A DNA stretch of 9,085 nt, from contig JAGRLX010000234.1 of assembly GCA_020441605.1 (NCBI GenBank), positions 1 to 9,085 on the forward strand, in the 5' to 3' direction. The position numbers and the translations under genes were made by a program. Under the pieces are notes generated by a model. It was not told where the DNA came from. It did no database searches and saw only the letters and a program-made list of their open reading frames with translations. Positions 1 through 5,375 of the stretch are shown here, piece after piece (within the stretch, counting starts at the first letter, position 1; each line of letters begins with the position of its first letter). The stretch is from Alphaproteobacteria bacterium. GTDB taxonomy: Bacteria > Pseudomonadota > Alphaproteobacteria > Rhizobiales > Aestuariivirgaceae.

Positions 1-1
1 C

Positions 2-220
2 ATCAAGGGTGAGAAGAAGGAAGAAAAGGACGAGAAGAAGAAGGACTACCATGTGGTCGAGCGCTCCTATGGAATGTTCGAGCGGAGTTTCTCGGTTCCT
101 GCCGAGATTGACGCCGACAAGGTCCAGGCGGCATTTGACAAGGGAGTTCTGACGGTTACACTGCCGAAGCTGCCCGAGGCCAAGTCCAAGGCGCAGAAGA
201 TCGAGGTCAAACCGGCCTGA
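2..220 (+). CDS. Hsp20/alpha-crystallin small heat-shock protein, C-terminal part (5' end outside window)
   Basis: ATP-independent holdase chaperone of the cytoplasm that binds unfolding proteins during stress. Only the last 72 codons are present, in the frame starting at base 2 and ending in TGA at 218-220; the N-terminal arm and the first alpha-crystallin strands lie outside. Visible family signs are the IKGEKKEE segment, a lysine/glutamate-rich loop, a YGMFERSFSVP strand, a DADKVQAAFDKGVLTVTLPK segment (the classic A-x-x-x-n-G-v-L motif of the domain's C-terminal edge) and an IEV tail resembling the I-x-I/V motif that docks onto neighbouring dimers. The family is well recognised. The exact paralogue (IbpA-like or other) cannot be set without the N-terminus. 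A Rho-independent terminator follows within 8 bases, so it is the last gene of its transcript. Confidence 0.93.
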   Translation: MKGEKKEEKDEKKKDYHVVERSYGMFERSFSVPAEIDADKVQAAFDKGVLTVTLPKLPEAKSKAQKIEVKPA

Positions 221-227
221 TCATGTG

Positions 228-260
228 GGAGCGGAGCGCGGGACGGCCTCCGCTCCTTTT
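228..260 (+). terminator. Rho-independent terminator of the hsp20 gene
   Basis: A perfect 9-bp stem, GGAGCGGAG (228-236) with CTCCGCTCC (248-256), encloses an 11-base loop and is followed at once by TTTT and further T-rich sequence. It lies 7 bases after the hsp20 stop and separates that gene from the lectin-like gene downstream. Confidence 0.8.
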
Positions 261-297
261 GAATTTCCTCTTTGGCCTCCGTTGACATGATCGTGAT

Positions 298-323
298 GGA
301 ACCAAGTTCCACACGCTGGCGTA
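298..323 (+). promoter_or_regulatory. Candidate EcfG-type (general stress sigma) promoter with overlapping palindrome
   Basis: GGAAC (298-302), 17 bases, then CGTA (320-323) resembles the alphaproteobacterial EcfG consensus GGAAC-N16/17-CGTT, with one mismatch in the -10. The -35 lies inside a perfect palindrome TGGAAC-CAA-GTTCCA (297-311). A perfect housekeeping -35, TTGACA, also occurs at 282-287, but no good -10 sits 16-18 bases after it. The start codon is about 56 bases downstream. The assignment rests on motif resemblance only. Confidence 0.4.
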
Positions 324-379
324 AACATCGGTGGGGCACTTCGTGTGTCGTCTGTCAAACACCGTGCAGGGAGGTTACC

Positions 380-1039
380 ATGATCAAGACCGTTGTCGCC
401 GTTTCGTCTGCCATGCTGCTGGCGGGAGTTTTTGCCGGGCCGGCTCTTGCCGATGCGGCGTCGATGAGTTTCTTTGTAACGAGCACGGGCAAGGGCGACG
501 GTGCCAATCTCGGCGGGCTCGAGGGTGCCGACGCCTACTGCGCGTCCCTGGCCAAGGCGGCGGGCTCGGCCAAGACCAATTGGAAAGCCTATCTCAGCAC
601 CACCGCGCCGCAAGGCGAGGCAGGAGTCAACGCGCGGGACCGGATCGGCAAGGGGCCGTGGCAGAATTTCAACGGTGTGGTCGTCGCCACTTCGGTGGAC
701 GAGTTGCACTCCGACAAGAACAATCTCACCAAGGACACCGCTCTCACTGAGACGGGAGGGCTGGTGAATGGCCGCGGCGACAAGCCCAACGAGCATGACA
801 TCCTCACCGGCTCGGATCCCAATGGCATGTATTCGACTGCAGGCGGCGATACCACCTGCCAGAACTGGACCAGCAACAGTGAGGGTTCCGCCATCGTCGG
901 CCATCATGACCGCCGGGGTCTCAAGGAAACCCGCCACATGATGTCGTGGAACTCGTCACACGGCTCGGCCGGTTGCAGCCAGGAGGCCCTGGTCAAGACT
1001 GGCGGGGCCGGCAAGTTCTATTGCTTCGCCGCCGAGTGA
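380..1039 (+). CDS. Secreted lectin-like (C-type lectin/endostatin-fold) protein
   Basis: This 219-residue exported protein is likely periplasmic or cell-surface. Residues 1-24 form a standard Sec signal peptide (positive MIK start, hydrophobic core, cleavage after PALA). The mature part begins with SFFVTSTGKGDGANLGGLEGAD and has four cysteines (C54, C160, C199, C215). That spacing would allow two nested disulfides, as in endostatin/C-type lectin folds. Conserved-looking features include A-D-A-Y-C near the start, a central G-P-W-x-N-F segment, the C-Q-N-W-T-S segment at 160-165, W-N-S-S-H at 190-194, and a G-K-F-Y-C-F terminus. Many alphaproteobacterial homologues carry the name lectin; ligand and role are unknown. 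The start at 380 is chosen because AGGGAGG lies at 368-374 and the signal peptide begins there. An in-frame ATG at 272 would prefix 36 residues and bury the signal peptide. It appears monocistronic, or at most read through into the next gene 69 bases on. Confidence 0.82.
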   Translation: MIKTVVAVSSAMLLAGVFAGPALADAASMSFFVTSTGKGDGANLGGLEGADAYCASLAKAAGSAKTNWKAYLSTTAPQGEAGVNARDRIGKGPWQNFNGVVVATSVDELHSDKNNLTKDTALTETGGLVNGRGDKPNEHDILTGSDPNGMYSTAGGDTTCQNWTSNSEGSAIVGHHDRRGLKETRHMMSWNSSHGSAGCSQEALVKTGGAGKFYCFAAE

Positions 1040-1108
1040 CCTGCCAGAGGCGGCCCTCATTCGGTCATCTTTGCCCCATTCTCTGTGGCGGCAATATGAG
1101 GTGATGCG

Positions 1109-2020
1109 TTGAGGGCCGTCTTGGGTTGGGGGTTGCGGGCCGCGGTATTCTTGCTTGCTGGGGCCCAGGTTGCGGGCTTTGGCCAAGCCGTGCATCCGGT
1201 GTTCGATTCGGTGGCGCATTTCCGCCTCCACCTGGCGGTGGCGCTCGGGCTCGCGTCCGGGCTGGTGATGCTTGTCAGGGCGCCCCGTTTTGCGGCGGCA
1301 GGTATGGTGGTCGCGGCAGCAAGCCTGGCCAGTCTGGCGCCGGCCGTGCCGAATGCCGACGCTGCTGTGGGGAGACCTGATCTGGTGCTGGTCCAGTACA
1401 ACAGCCTGTTCCGGAATCCGACGCCACGCGAAATCGCGGTCCAGATCAGGGCTGCCGATGCCGACGTCGTTACCTTGCAGGAGGTTTCCAGGAAGACAAC
1501 GGAGATCCTTCAGGAGCTCGAGCCGGATTATCCCTACCAGGTTGTGTGCCCGTTCAGGACCGTTGGCGGGGTTGCCGTCCTGTCACGGACGCCGGCGGTG
1601 CAGCAGGGCTGCGCGGAAGGTGAGGGGTTTGCGTGGTTGCGCACCGAGATCAGGGGTAGAGCGGTCACCATGGCGTCGCTGCACCTGCACTGGCCCTTTC
1701 CCTATGAGCAGTCCGGGCAGATCGATCGTCTTGCCGAGGCGTTTAGCGCCCTGCCACAGCCGACGATCCTCGGTGGCGATTTCAACGCCGCGCCTTGGAG
1801 CCACAATGTGGCGCGGGTCGCAAAGGCGACCGGTACGCGCGTGGCAGGGGGGCTGCGGTTAAGCTGGCAGGTGGGTCTTCCCGGCATCGGCCGTATTCCG
1901 ATGTTGCCGATCGATCAGGTCCTGGTGCCGCCGGACGTGACGGCCGTGTCGGCGGCGCTCGGTGCGATGGCTGGTTCGGACCATCTGCCGGTCATCGCCC
2001 GCTTGGCGTTTGGCGACTGA
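1109..2020 (+). CDS. Membrane-anchored endonuclease/exonuclease/phosphatase (EEP) family hydrolase
   Basis: This 303-residue protein has a three-segment membrane anchor (about residues 6-24, 41-57, 61-80) followed by an EEP (DNase I/sphingomyelinase/inositol phosphatase) catalytic domain. Visible active-site residues of the fold are N98 (QYNSL), E125 (LQEVS, metal ligand), H194 (LHLHW), D224 and N226 (GGDFNAAPW), D269 (IDQVLV) and the terminal S290-D291-H292 motif. The layout matches the YafD-like group, whose true substrate is poorly known: phosphodiester cleavage in nucleic acid, lipid head group or sugar phosphate are all possible. With an odd number of membrane segments, the catalytic domain could face the periplasm. 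The start is TTG at 1109, preceded by GAGGTGAT (1098-1105). No ATG or GTG upstream shares the frame, and the first in-frame ATG (1268) would remove the first segment and part of the second. It ends 9 bases before the convergent amidohydrolase gene. Confidence 0.85.
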   Translation: MRAVLGWGLRAAVFLLAGAQVAGFGQAVHPVFDSVAHFRLHLAVALGLASGLVMLVRAPRFAAAGMVVAAASLASLAPAVPNADAAVGRPDLVLVQYNSLFRNPTPREIAVQIRAADADVVTLQEVSRKTTEILQELEPDYPYQVVCPFRTVGGVAVLSRTPAVQQGCAEGEGFAWLRTEIRGRAVTMASLHLHWPFPYEQSGQIDRLAEAFSALPQPTILGGDFNAAPWSHNVARVAKATGTRVAGGLRLSWQVGLPGIGRIPMLPIDQVLVPPDVTAVSAALGAMAGSDHLPVIARLAFGD

Positions 2021-2029
2021 GCCTCCCGC

Positions 2030-3694
2030 TCAACGTTCGAACACGATCCGCCCGTCGCAGATCGTGGCCACCGGCTTCACGCTGGCCACGCCATCGGCCG
2101 GCGTGCGTTCTAGGTCGGCGTCGAGCACAATCACGTCAGCCAGATAGCCTTCCTTCACCATGCCCTTGCGGTCGTCCATGAATTCCATGTAGGCCCCGGC
2201 CGCGGTGAAGCCGTGCAGCGTATCCGAAAGGCTTTGGGCCTGGGGCTTGCAGTCGTTGCGGATGGACCTGCTGGTCATTGCCGCCTGCATGCCGAGGAAG
2301 GGGTCGAGCGGGGCCACCGGCCAGTCTGAGGAAAAAGCGACCACTGCGCCCGAGTCGCGGATGGTCTGCCAAGCATAGGCATAGGGAAGCTTGTCGCCCA
2401 CCCGCGACAGGATCGGTTCTGGCGGATTGCCCGGCACGCCGATGCCGGCGATCGGTTGCAGCGATGCGATGACGCCAAGCTGCTTGAGGCGCGGAATGTC
2501 AGCCGGGTCGATCAGTTCGATGTGTTCGATGCGATGGCGCGAGTCGCGCGGGCCGTTGCTGTTGCGTGCCGCCTCGTAACCGTCGAGGGTACGGCGCACG
2601 GCGCCGTCGCCGATGGCATGGGTCGAGATCTGCAGGCCGTGCCTGTCGGCGCGGGTGACCAGGGCAGTGAAGTCCTCGGCGGTAAACAGCGGTGCGCCGG
2701 TGTTGCCCGGATGGCCGGGATAGTCATCGAGCATCAGTGCCGTCAGTGTTTCCATCACGCCGTCGATGAAGATCTTCACCCGGTCGCAATGGAGCATGTC
2801 GCCGTGATATTTGGCGCGCATGTCCACCGCCTCGTCGACACGCGACACGTCGAAATAATTCTTATGGTGGAAGGGGATCTCGACCCGCGCATCGAGCTCG
2901 CCATTGTCGAGCAGCGCCTGGAGCAATTCAAGCTGATACCAGTTGCCATCCATGTTGTGCATCGAGGTGATGCCAAGGGATGCGGCATGGGCGATGCCCT
3001 GCTTGAGAAAGCGCGTATCCATGGCACGCTGCTCGGGTGTCGCCGGCGGAACCGGATCTTCCGCCGTGGTCATGCCCATCCATTCGCGCCCGCCTGTGGG
3101 GGTGAGTGCCTGGACAATCATGTAGGCGGCTGGCTCGCGCAGTTCGCCGGTGGCGAGGCCCTGGGCGTCGAGCACGATCTCGTTGCCGACCGGCAGGTGG
3201 CGGCCATGCAGGATGCCCGCCTCCTCGAGTGCCTTGGTGTTGGCCCACATGGTATGACGGTCGAAGCAGCCGACGATGAAGGGCACATCGGAAACGATGC
3301 GATCGAGCAGTTGCCGGGTGATCGGCACGCCTGGCCCGAAGCCCTCATGGGTGATGCCGGTCGCCACCACCACGCGATCGCCCGGGTGCTTCCTGCGATA
3401 TTGAGAAACAGAATCCGATATCGCCTCGAACCCATTGATACCATTGAGCAAGAGATTGCTCAGCTCAACTCCTCCGCCGAACAGGTGAACATGACCTTCA
3501 ACGATGCCGGGCATCACTGTCTTGTGTGCCGCGTCGATCATCCGGGTATGTTTGGCCTTGAACGCCGCGACATCAGCCCTGCTTCCTACCCGCAGAATCC
3601 GATTGCCCGCGATCGCGAGCGCCTCGGCCCGGGGCCAGAGCGGATCCATGGTCAGAATGCGGGCATTGGTGATGATGATGTCTGCCGTGGTCAT
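2030..3694 (-). CDS. Amidohydrolase family 3 (YtcJ-like) metal-dependent hydrolase
   Basis: This 554-residue cytoplasmic enzyme has the layout of the YtcJ/N-substituted formamide deformylase group of the amidohydrolase superfamily. A small N-terminal beta-sandwich (ADIIITNARILTMD) is followed by the TIM barrel. The barrel shows H68-x-H70 (EGHVH), K307 in DRVKIFIDG (the position of the carbamylated metal-bridging lysine), H359 in STHAIGDGA, H391 in RHRIEHIEL and D457 in FSSDWPV. The C-terminal sandwich closes with KEGYLADVIVLD. All metal ligands expected for a binuclear centre are present, so it should be active. Members cleave amide, formamide or related C-N bonds; the substrate cannot be read from sequence. 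The ATG at 3694 has AAAGG five bases upstream. It is convergent with the EEP gene and divergent from the small exported protein at 3933; no transporter or catabolic partner is adjacent. There is no signal peptide. Confidence 0.9.
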   Translation of the reverse strand: MTTADIIITNARILTMDPLWPRAEALAIAGNRILRVGSRADVAAFKAKHTRMIDAAHKTVMPGIVEGHVHLFGGGVELSNLLLNGINGFEAISDSVSQYRRKHPGDRVVVATGITHEGFGPGVPITRQLLDRIVSDVPFIVGCFDRHTMWANTKALEEAGILHGRHLPVGNEIVLDAQGLATGELREPAAYMIVQALTPTGGREWMGMTTAEDPVPPATPEQRAMDTRFLKQGIAHAASLGITSMHNMDGNWYQLELLQALLDNGELDARVEIPFHHKNYFDVSRVDEAVDMRAKYHGDMLHCDRVKIFIDGVMETLTALMLDDYPGHPGNTGAPLFTAEDFTALVTRADRHGLQISTHAIGDGAVRRTLDGYEAARNSNGPRDSRHRIEHIELIDPADIPRLKQLGVIASLQPIAGIGVPGNPPEPILSRVGDKLPYAYAWQTIRDSGAVVAFSSDWPVAPLDPFLGMQAAMTSRSIRNDCKPQAQSLSDTLHGFTAAGAYMEFMDDRKGMVKEGYLADVIVLDADLERTPADGVASVKPVATICDGRIVFER

Positions 3695-3726
3695 GATTGC
3701 CTTTGCGTGTTGGTTCGGGACGGCGG

Positions 3727-3755
3727 ACTATGGCAACACCTTGGTGCTGCGGCAA
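3727..3755 (-). promoter_or_regulatory. Candidate sigma-70-type promoter of the amidohydrolase gene
   Basis: Read on the - strand, TTGCCG (3755-3750), exactly 17 bases, then CATAGT (3732-3727) matches TTGACA/TATAAT at 4/6 in each box. The -10 lies 32 bases before the ATG at 3694, giving a short leader of about 25 bases. The placement is sensible but the boxes are only moderate matches. Confidence 0.35.
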
Positions 3756-3848
3756 TACTCATCCCGGCATTTGGGGTTGTCGGCAGGTTGATCTCCATCA
3801 ATGCAGGCCATGGGTCTGCGTGATCTAAAGACAGGCGGTCGCTGAGCC

Positions 3849-3867
3849 TCATGAAGCATCTTCATGA
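3849..3867. promoter_or_regulatory. Perfect 8+8 palindrome, possible operator
   Basis: TCATGAAG-CAT-CTTCATGA is a perfect inverted repeat with a 3-base spacer. Its right half runs into the self-complementary decamer CTTCATGAAG (3860-3869), so the half-site TCATGAAG appears in three phases. It sits 66 bases before the start of the exported protein at 3933 and about 100 bases behind the candidate promoter of the divergent amidohydrolase. That place could suit a repressor or activator. No specific regulator is recognised. Confidence 0.4.
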
Positions 3868-3875
3868 AGGGCGCA

Positions 3876-3894
3876 CACCGGAGCGGCGCCGGTG
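3876..3894 (+). other. GC-rich hairpin in the leader of the small exported protein
   Basis: CACCGG (3876-3881) and CCGGTG (3889-3894) pair around a 7-base loop. No T-run follows, so it is not a terminator. It lies 25 bases before the GAAAGGA ribosome-binding site at 3919-3925 and may shape the mRNA leader or bind protein as DNA. Short GC arms arise easily by chance at this base composition. Confidence 0.3.
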
Positions 3895-3932
3895 CGGACC
3901 TCCGCCAACCACAAAGTTGAAAGGACCTCACC

Positions 3933-4277
3933 ATGTTTAGATCGATTCTCTCTCGCGCGGGCCTCGTAGCGGCCATCGTCGCAGGTGTCCTGACCTTTTC
4001 GGCCCCACAGGAAGCCGAAGCCAAGACCCATATCGGCATCTGGATTGGCATTCCCGGCCTGCCATATTGGGATGGACCCGGCTACTATCACGGCCGCTAT
4101 CGGCATCGTCTGACTTGCAGTGAAGGGCGGCGCATCGTCGATCGCCGCGGTTTCTCTTCGGTGCGGGCGACGGATTGCACGCCTCGCTACTATCACTACA
4201 GGGCCAAACGCCACCACCGCTGGTATACGGTTCGCATCGACGCGCGCACCGGTCGCATGACCTTCTGGCGCCGGTGA
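3933..4277 (+). CDS. Small exported basic/aromatic protein of unknown function
   Basis: This 114-residue protein has a clear Sec signal peptide (MFRSILSRAG, then a hydrophobic run, cleavage likely after AEA at residue 30). The mature 84 residues are rich in Tyr, His, Trp and Arg. A GIWIGIPGLPYW stretch and a tyrosine/glycine hinge come first, followed by a compact domain with two cysteines (C62, C82). That domain shows the pattern C-S-E-G-R-R-I-V-D-R-R-G-F-x-x-V-R-x-x-D-C and ends R-I-D-A-R-T-G-R-M. Similar short exported proteins occur widely in Rhizobiales genomes and are usually left hypothetical; the tail recalls a single PepSY-like beta unit. The two cysteines probably form a disulfide in the periplasm. 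The ribosome-binding site GAAAGGA (3919-3925) lies 7 bases from the ATG. It stands alone, with its own long leader. Its being a real gene is well supported; its function is not. Confidence 0.8.
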   Translation: MFRSILSRAGLVAAIVAGVLTFSAPQEAEAKTHIGIWIGIPGLPYWDGPGYYHGRYRHRLTCSEGRRIVDRRGFSSVRATDCTPRYYHYRAKRHHRWYTVRIDARTGRMTFWRR

Positions 4278-4346
4278 AACGGGCCGCAGCGAAGCCCCTT
4301 GAAATCGTCGGCGAACGGTCCCAGATTGGTCCCGGTGTCAACAATT

Positions 4347-4361
4347 GAAAGGAGGTGATCC
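4347..4361 (+). promoter_or_regulatory. Extended perfect Shine-Dalgarno sequence (15 bases)
   Basis: GAAAGGAGGTGATCC is the exact complement of the alphaproteobacterial 16S rRNA 3' end (GGATCACCTCCTTTC) over 15 bases. Ordinary ribosome-binding sites in this window match 5-8 bases. GGAGG ends 7 bases before the ATG at 4363, an ideal spacing, so the site points at the 23-codon ORF. Confidence 0.75.
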
Positions 4362-4362
4362 G

Positions 4363-4434
4363 ATGTCGAGTGAGTTCACTGCGTTGGGAGCAAGCCTCGT
4401 GCGGATCGTCGTTTGCGCCGGAGGGCGCGTCTGA
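4363..4434 (+). CDS. Putative 23-residue small protein or leader peptide
   Basis: This is a short ORF, ATG at 4363 to TGA at 4432-4434, encoding MSSEFTALGASLVRIVVCAGGRV. I do not recognise the peptide. It has an ideally spaced, 15-base perfect Shine-Dalgarno sequence, and the middle (ALGASLVRIVVCA) is mildly hydrophobic, too short for certain membrane insertion. Its last codons form a hairpin, GCGCC (4415-4419) with GGCGC (4424-4428), whose 4-base loop reads GGAG. A strong terminator begins 38 bases after the stop, so the transcript may be a stand-alone RNA of roughly 150-200 bases, or an attenuator leader for the gene at 4586. There is no run of one amino acid as in classical amino-acid attenuators. 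A weak promoter candidate, TTGAAA at 4299-4304, lies upstream. Translation is likely from the signal strength; function is unknown. Confidence 0.5.
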   Translation: MSSEFTALGASLVRIVVCAGGRV

Positions 4435-4471
4435 CGATTGCCAATTGAGTTGCGCTCGCACGCATCTCACG

Positions 4472-4505
4472 GAAAGGCCGCTGGAGACAGCGGCCTTTCT
4501 CTTTT
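4472..4505 (+). terminator. Strong Rho-independent terminator
   Basis: A perfect 12-bp stem (GAAAGGCCGCTG, 4472-4483, with CAGCGGCCTTTC, 4488-4499) closes on the four-base loop GAGA, a GNRA-type tetraloop, followed by TCTTTT. It ends the transcript of the short ORF at 4363 and leaves 80 bases to the next gene, which therefore needs its own promoter or read-through. Confidence 0.88.
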
Positions 4506-4536
4506 GGCAAATTGCGATTCTGCCGGTAATTTGGCA
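4503..4536 (+). repeat. TTTGGCA direct repeat / imperfect inverted repeat before the DUF4239 gene
   Basis: TTTGGCA occurs at 4503-4509 and again at 4530-4536, 27 bases apart. The flanks also make an imperfect inverted repeat, TGGCAAATT (4505-4513) against AATTTGGCA (4528-4536), 8 of 9 positions complementary. It falls between the terminator and the gene at 4586, where that gene's promoter should lie, and might be a binding site. It could be chance. Confidence 0.25.
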
Positions 4537-4585
4537 GTGTCCTCCGCACATCTGAGATGCGGGGATTTCAAGGCGTGGTGGGGCG

Positions 4586-5356
4586 ATGATCCAGACGATC
4601 GCGATAGGGTTTGTGTTTGTTGCGGGCGCTGCTGCGGTCACGCTCCTCTGCTATGCCCTGATGCGAGGCCTTGCCGGTGCTGCCCCCGAACCTCATACCA
4701 AGGATCTCGCCGGTTCGGTCGTATTTCGCATCTCGGCCTTGCATGGGTTGATTCTGGCATTGGTCTTTGCCCAGGAGATGGTCGACTATCAGCAGCTTCG
4801 CTATGAGAGCGCGATCGAGGCGAATGCGATCGCCGATGTCTACTTCGATGCAGACCGTTATGGCGGAGAATCGGAAAAGAAGATCCAGGACGCGATGTTT
4901 TCCTATGTCGGCATGGTCATCGGCGAGGAGTGGAGACATCTTGACGAAACCGGACGCCTCTTGGGCAAGGCCTGGGGCGCGTGGGATGCCGCCTATACGG
5001 CCATCCTCGATCTCACACCGGCAAACGACCGTGAGAGGAGCCTTCGCGATCACATGCTGGTGCAGATCCACGCGATCGCCGAAGCGCGGGTCAAACGCGA
5101 GAACCACGGCGACAATTCGGTAAGCATGATGTTTTGGTTTGCCGCCGTTGCCGGCGTCATCTTCATTGCGCTGGCATACTATACATTTCCGCCCAACCGG
5201 GTGAACCTCACGCTCATCTCGCTCTTCGGCGGGTTCACCGGGCTGATTCTGTTCTTCATCTATGCGTTTGAGAACCCCTACGGCTCGCCTGGTGTGCAGC
5301 GGCCGGCGGCCTATGAGCGCCTGCTGGCCCAGATCGAGGACTCGAGGTCACGCTGA
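4586..5356 (+). CDS. DUF4239 / bestrophin-like domain membrane protein
   Basis: This 256-residue inner-membrane protein has four predicted helices, about residues 4-27, 45-63, 179-200 and 206-227. Helices two and three are separated by a long soluble, largely helical segment with the AIEANAIADVYFDADR stretch. The arrangement of two helices, a roughly 115-residue helical domain, two helices and an E-N-P-Y-G-S-P tail that follows the last helix is what is seen in DUF4239 proteins. Pfam/NCBI relate these to bestrophin-type channels; transport activity has not been shown by anything here. The ATG at 4586 is preceded by a modest GGTGGGG. Its leader contains the small hairpin CATCT-G-AGATG (4549-4559). 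It lies downstream of a strong terminator, so it is probably a separate unit, and is convergent with mlaF across a 19-base gap. Confidence 0.75.
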   Translation: MIQTIAIGFVFVAGAAAVTLLCYALMRGLAGAAPEPHTKDLAGSVVFRISALHGLILALVFAQEMVDYQQLRYESAIEANAIADVYFDADRYGGESEKKIQDAMFSYVGMVIGEEWRHLDETGRLLGKAWGAWDAAYTAILDLTPANDRERSLRDHMLVQIHAIAEARVKRENHGDNSVSMMFWFAAVAGVIFIALAYYTFPPNRVNLTLISLFGGFTGLILFFIYAFENPYGSPGVQRPAAYERLLAQIEDSRSR

Positions 5357-5375
5357 CTGCGCCAGTCCTGCACGG

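Noticed and set aside
272..379. Upstream in-frame ATG extension of the lectin-like protein
   Set aside because: It would place 36 non-signal-like residues before a textbook signal peptide and overlap the promoter candidate; the AGGGAGG site supports the start at 380.
1053..1116. Inverted repeat GGCCCTCA ... TGAGGGCC around the start of the EEP gene
   Set aside because: The arms are 8 bases but about 48 bases apart, with no T-run; too distant for a convincing terminator or operator and partly inside the coding start.
2456..3823. Long open frame of 455 codons on the + strand opposite the amidohydrolase
   Set aside because: It is antisense to a gene with a full set of catalytic motifs, shows no family signature, and is explained by GC-rich codon structure leaving the complementary frame free of stops.
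4317..4333. GGTCCC direct repeat 11 bases apart upstream of the short ORF
   Set aside because: Only six bases each in GC-rich sequence; too short to claim as a binding site.
4342..4447. CAATTGA occurring twice exactly 100 bases apart (4342 and 4442)
   Set aside because: A 7-base match with dissimilar flanks is expected by chance over this distance.
4530..4547. Possible sigma-54 promoter (TTTGGCA ... GC) before the DUF4239 gene
   Set aside because: The GG-to-GC distance is one base too long and the -12 element lacks the TTGC core.
3937..4641. 234-codon frame on the - strand across the small exported protein, the short ORF and the terminator
   Set aside because: It would run through a strong terminator hairpin and two ribosome-binding sites of the other strand; the + strand gene has a signal peptide and a good start site.
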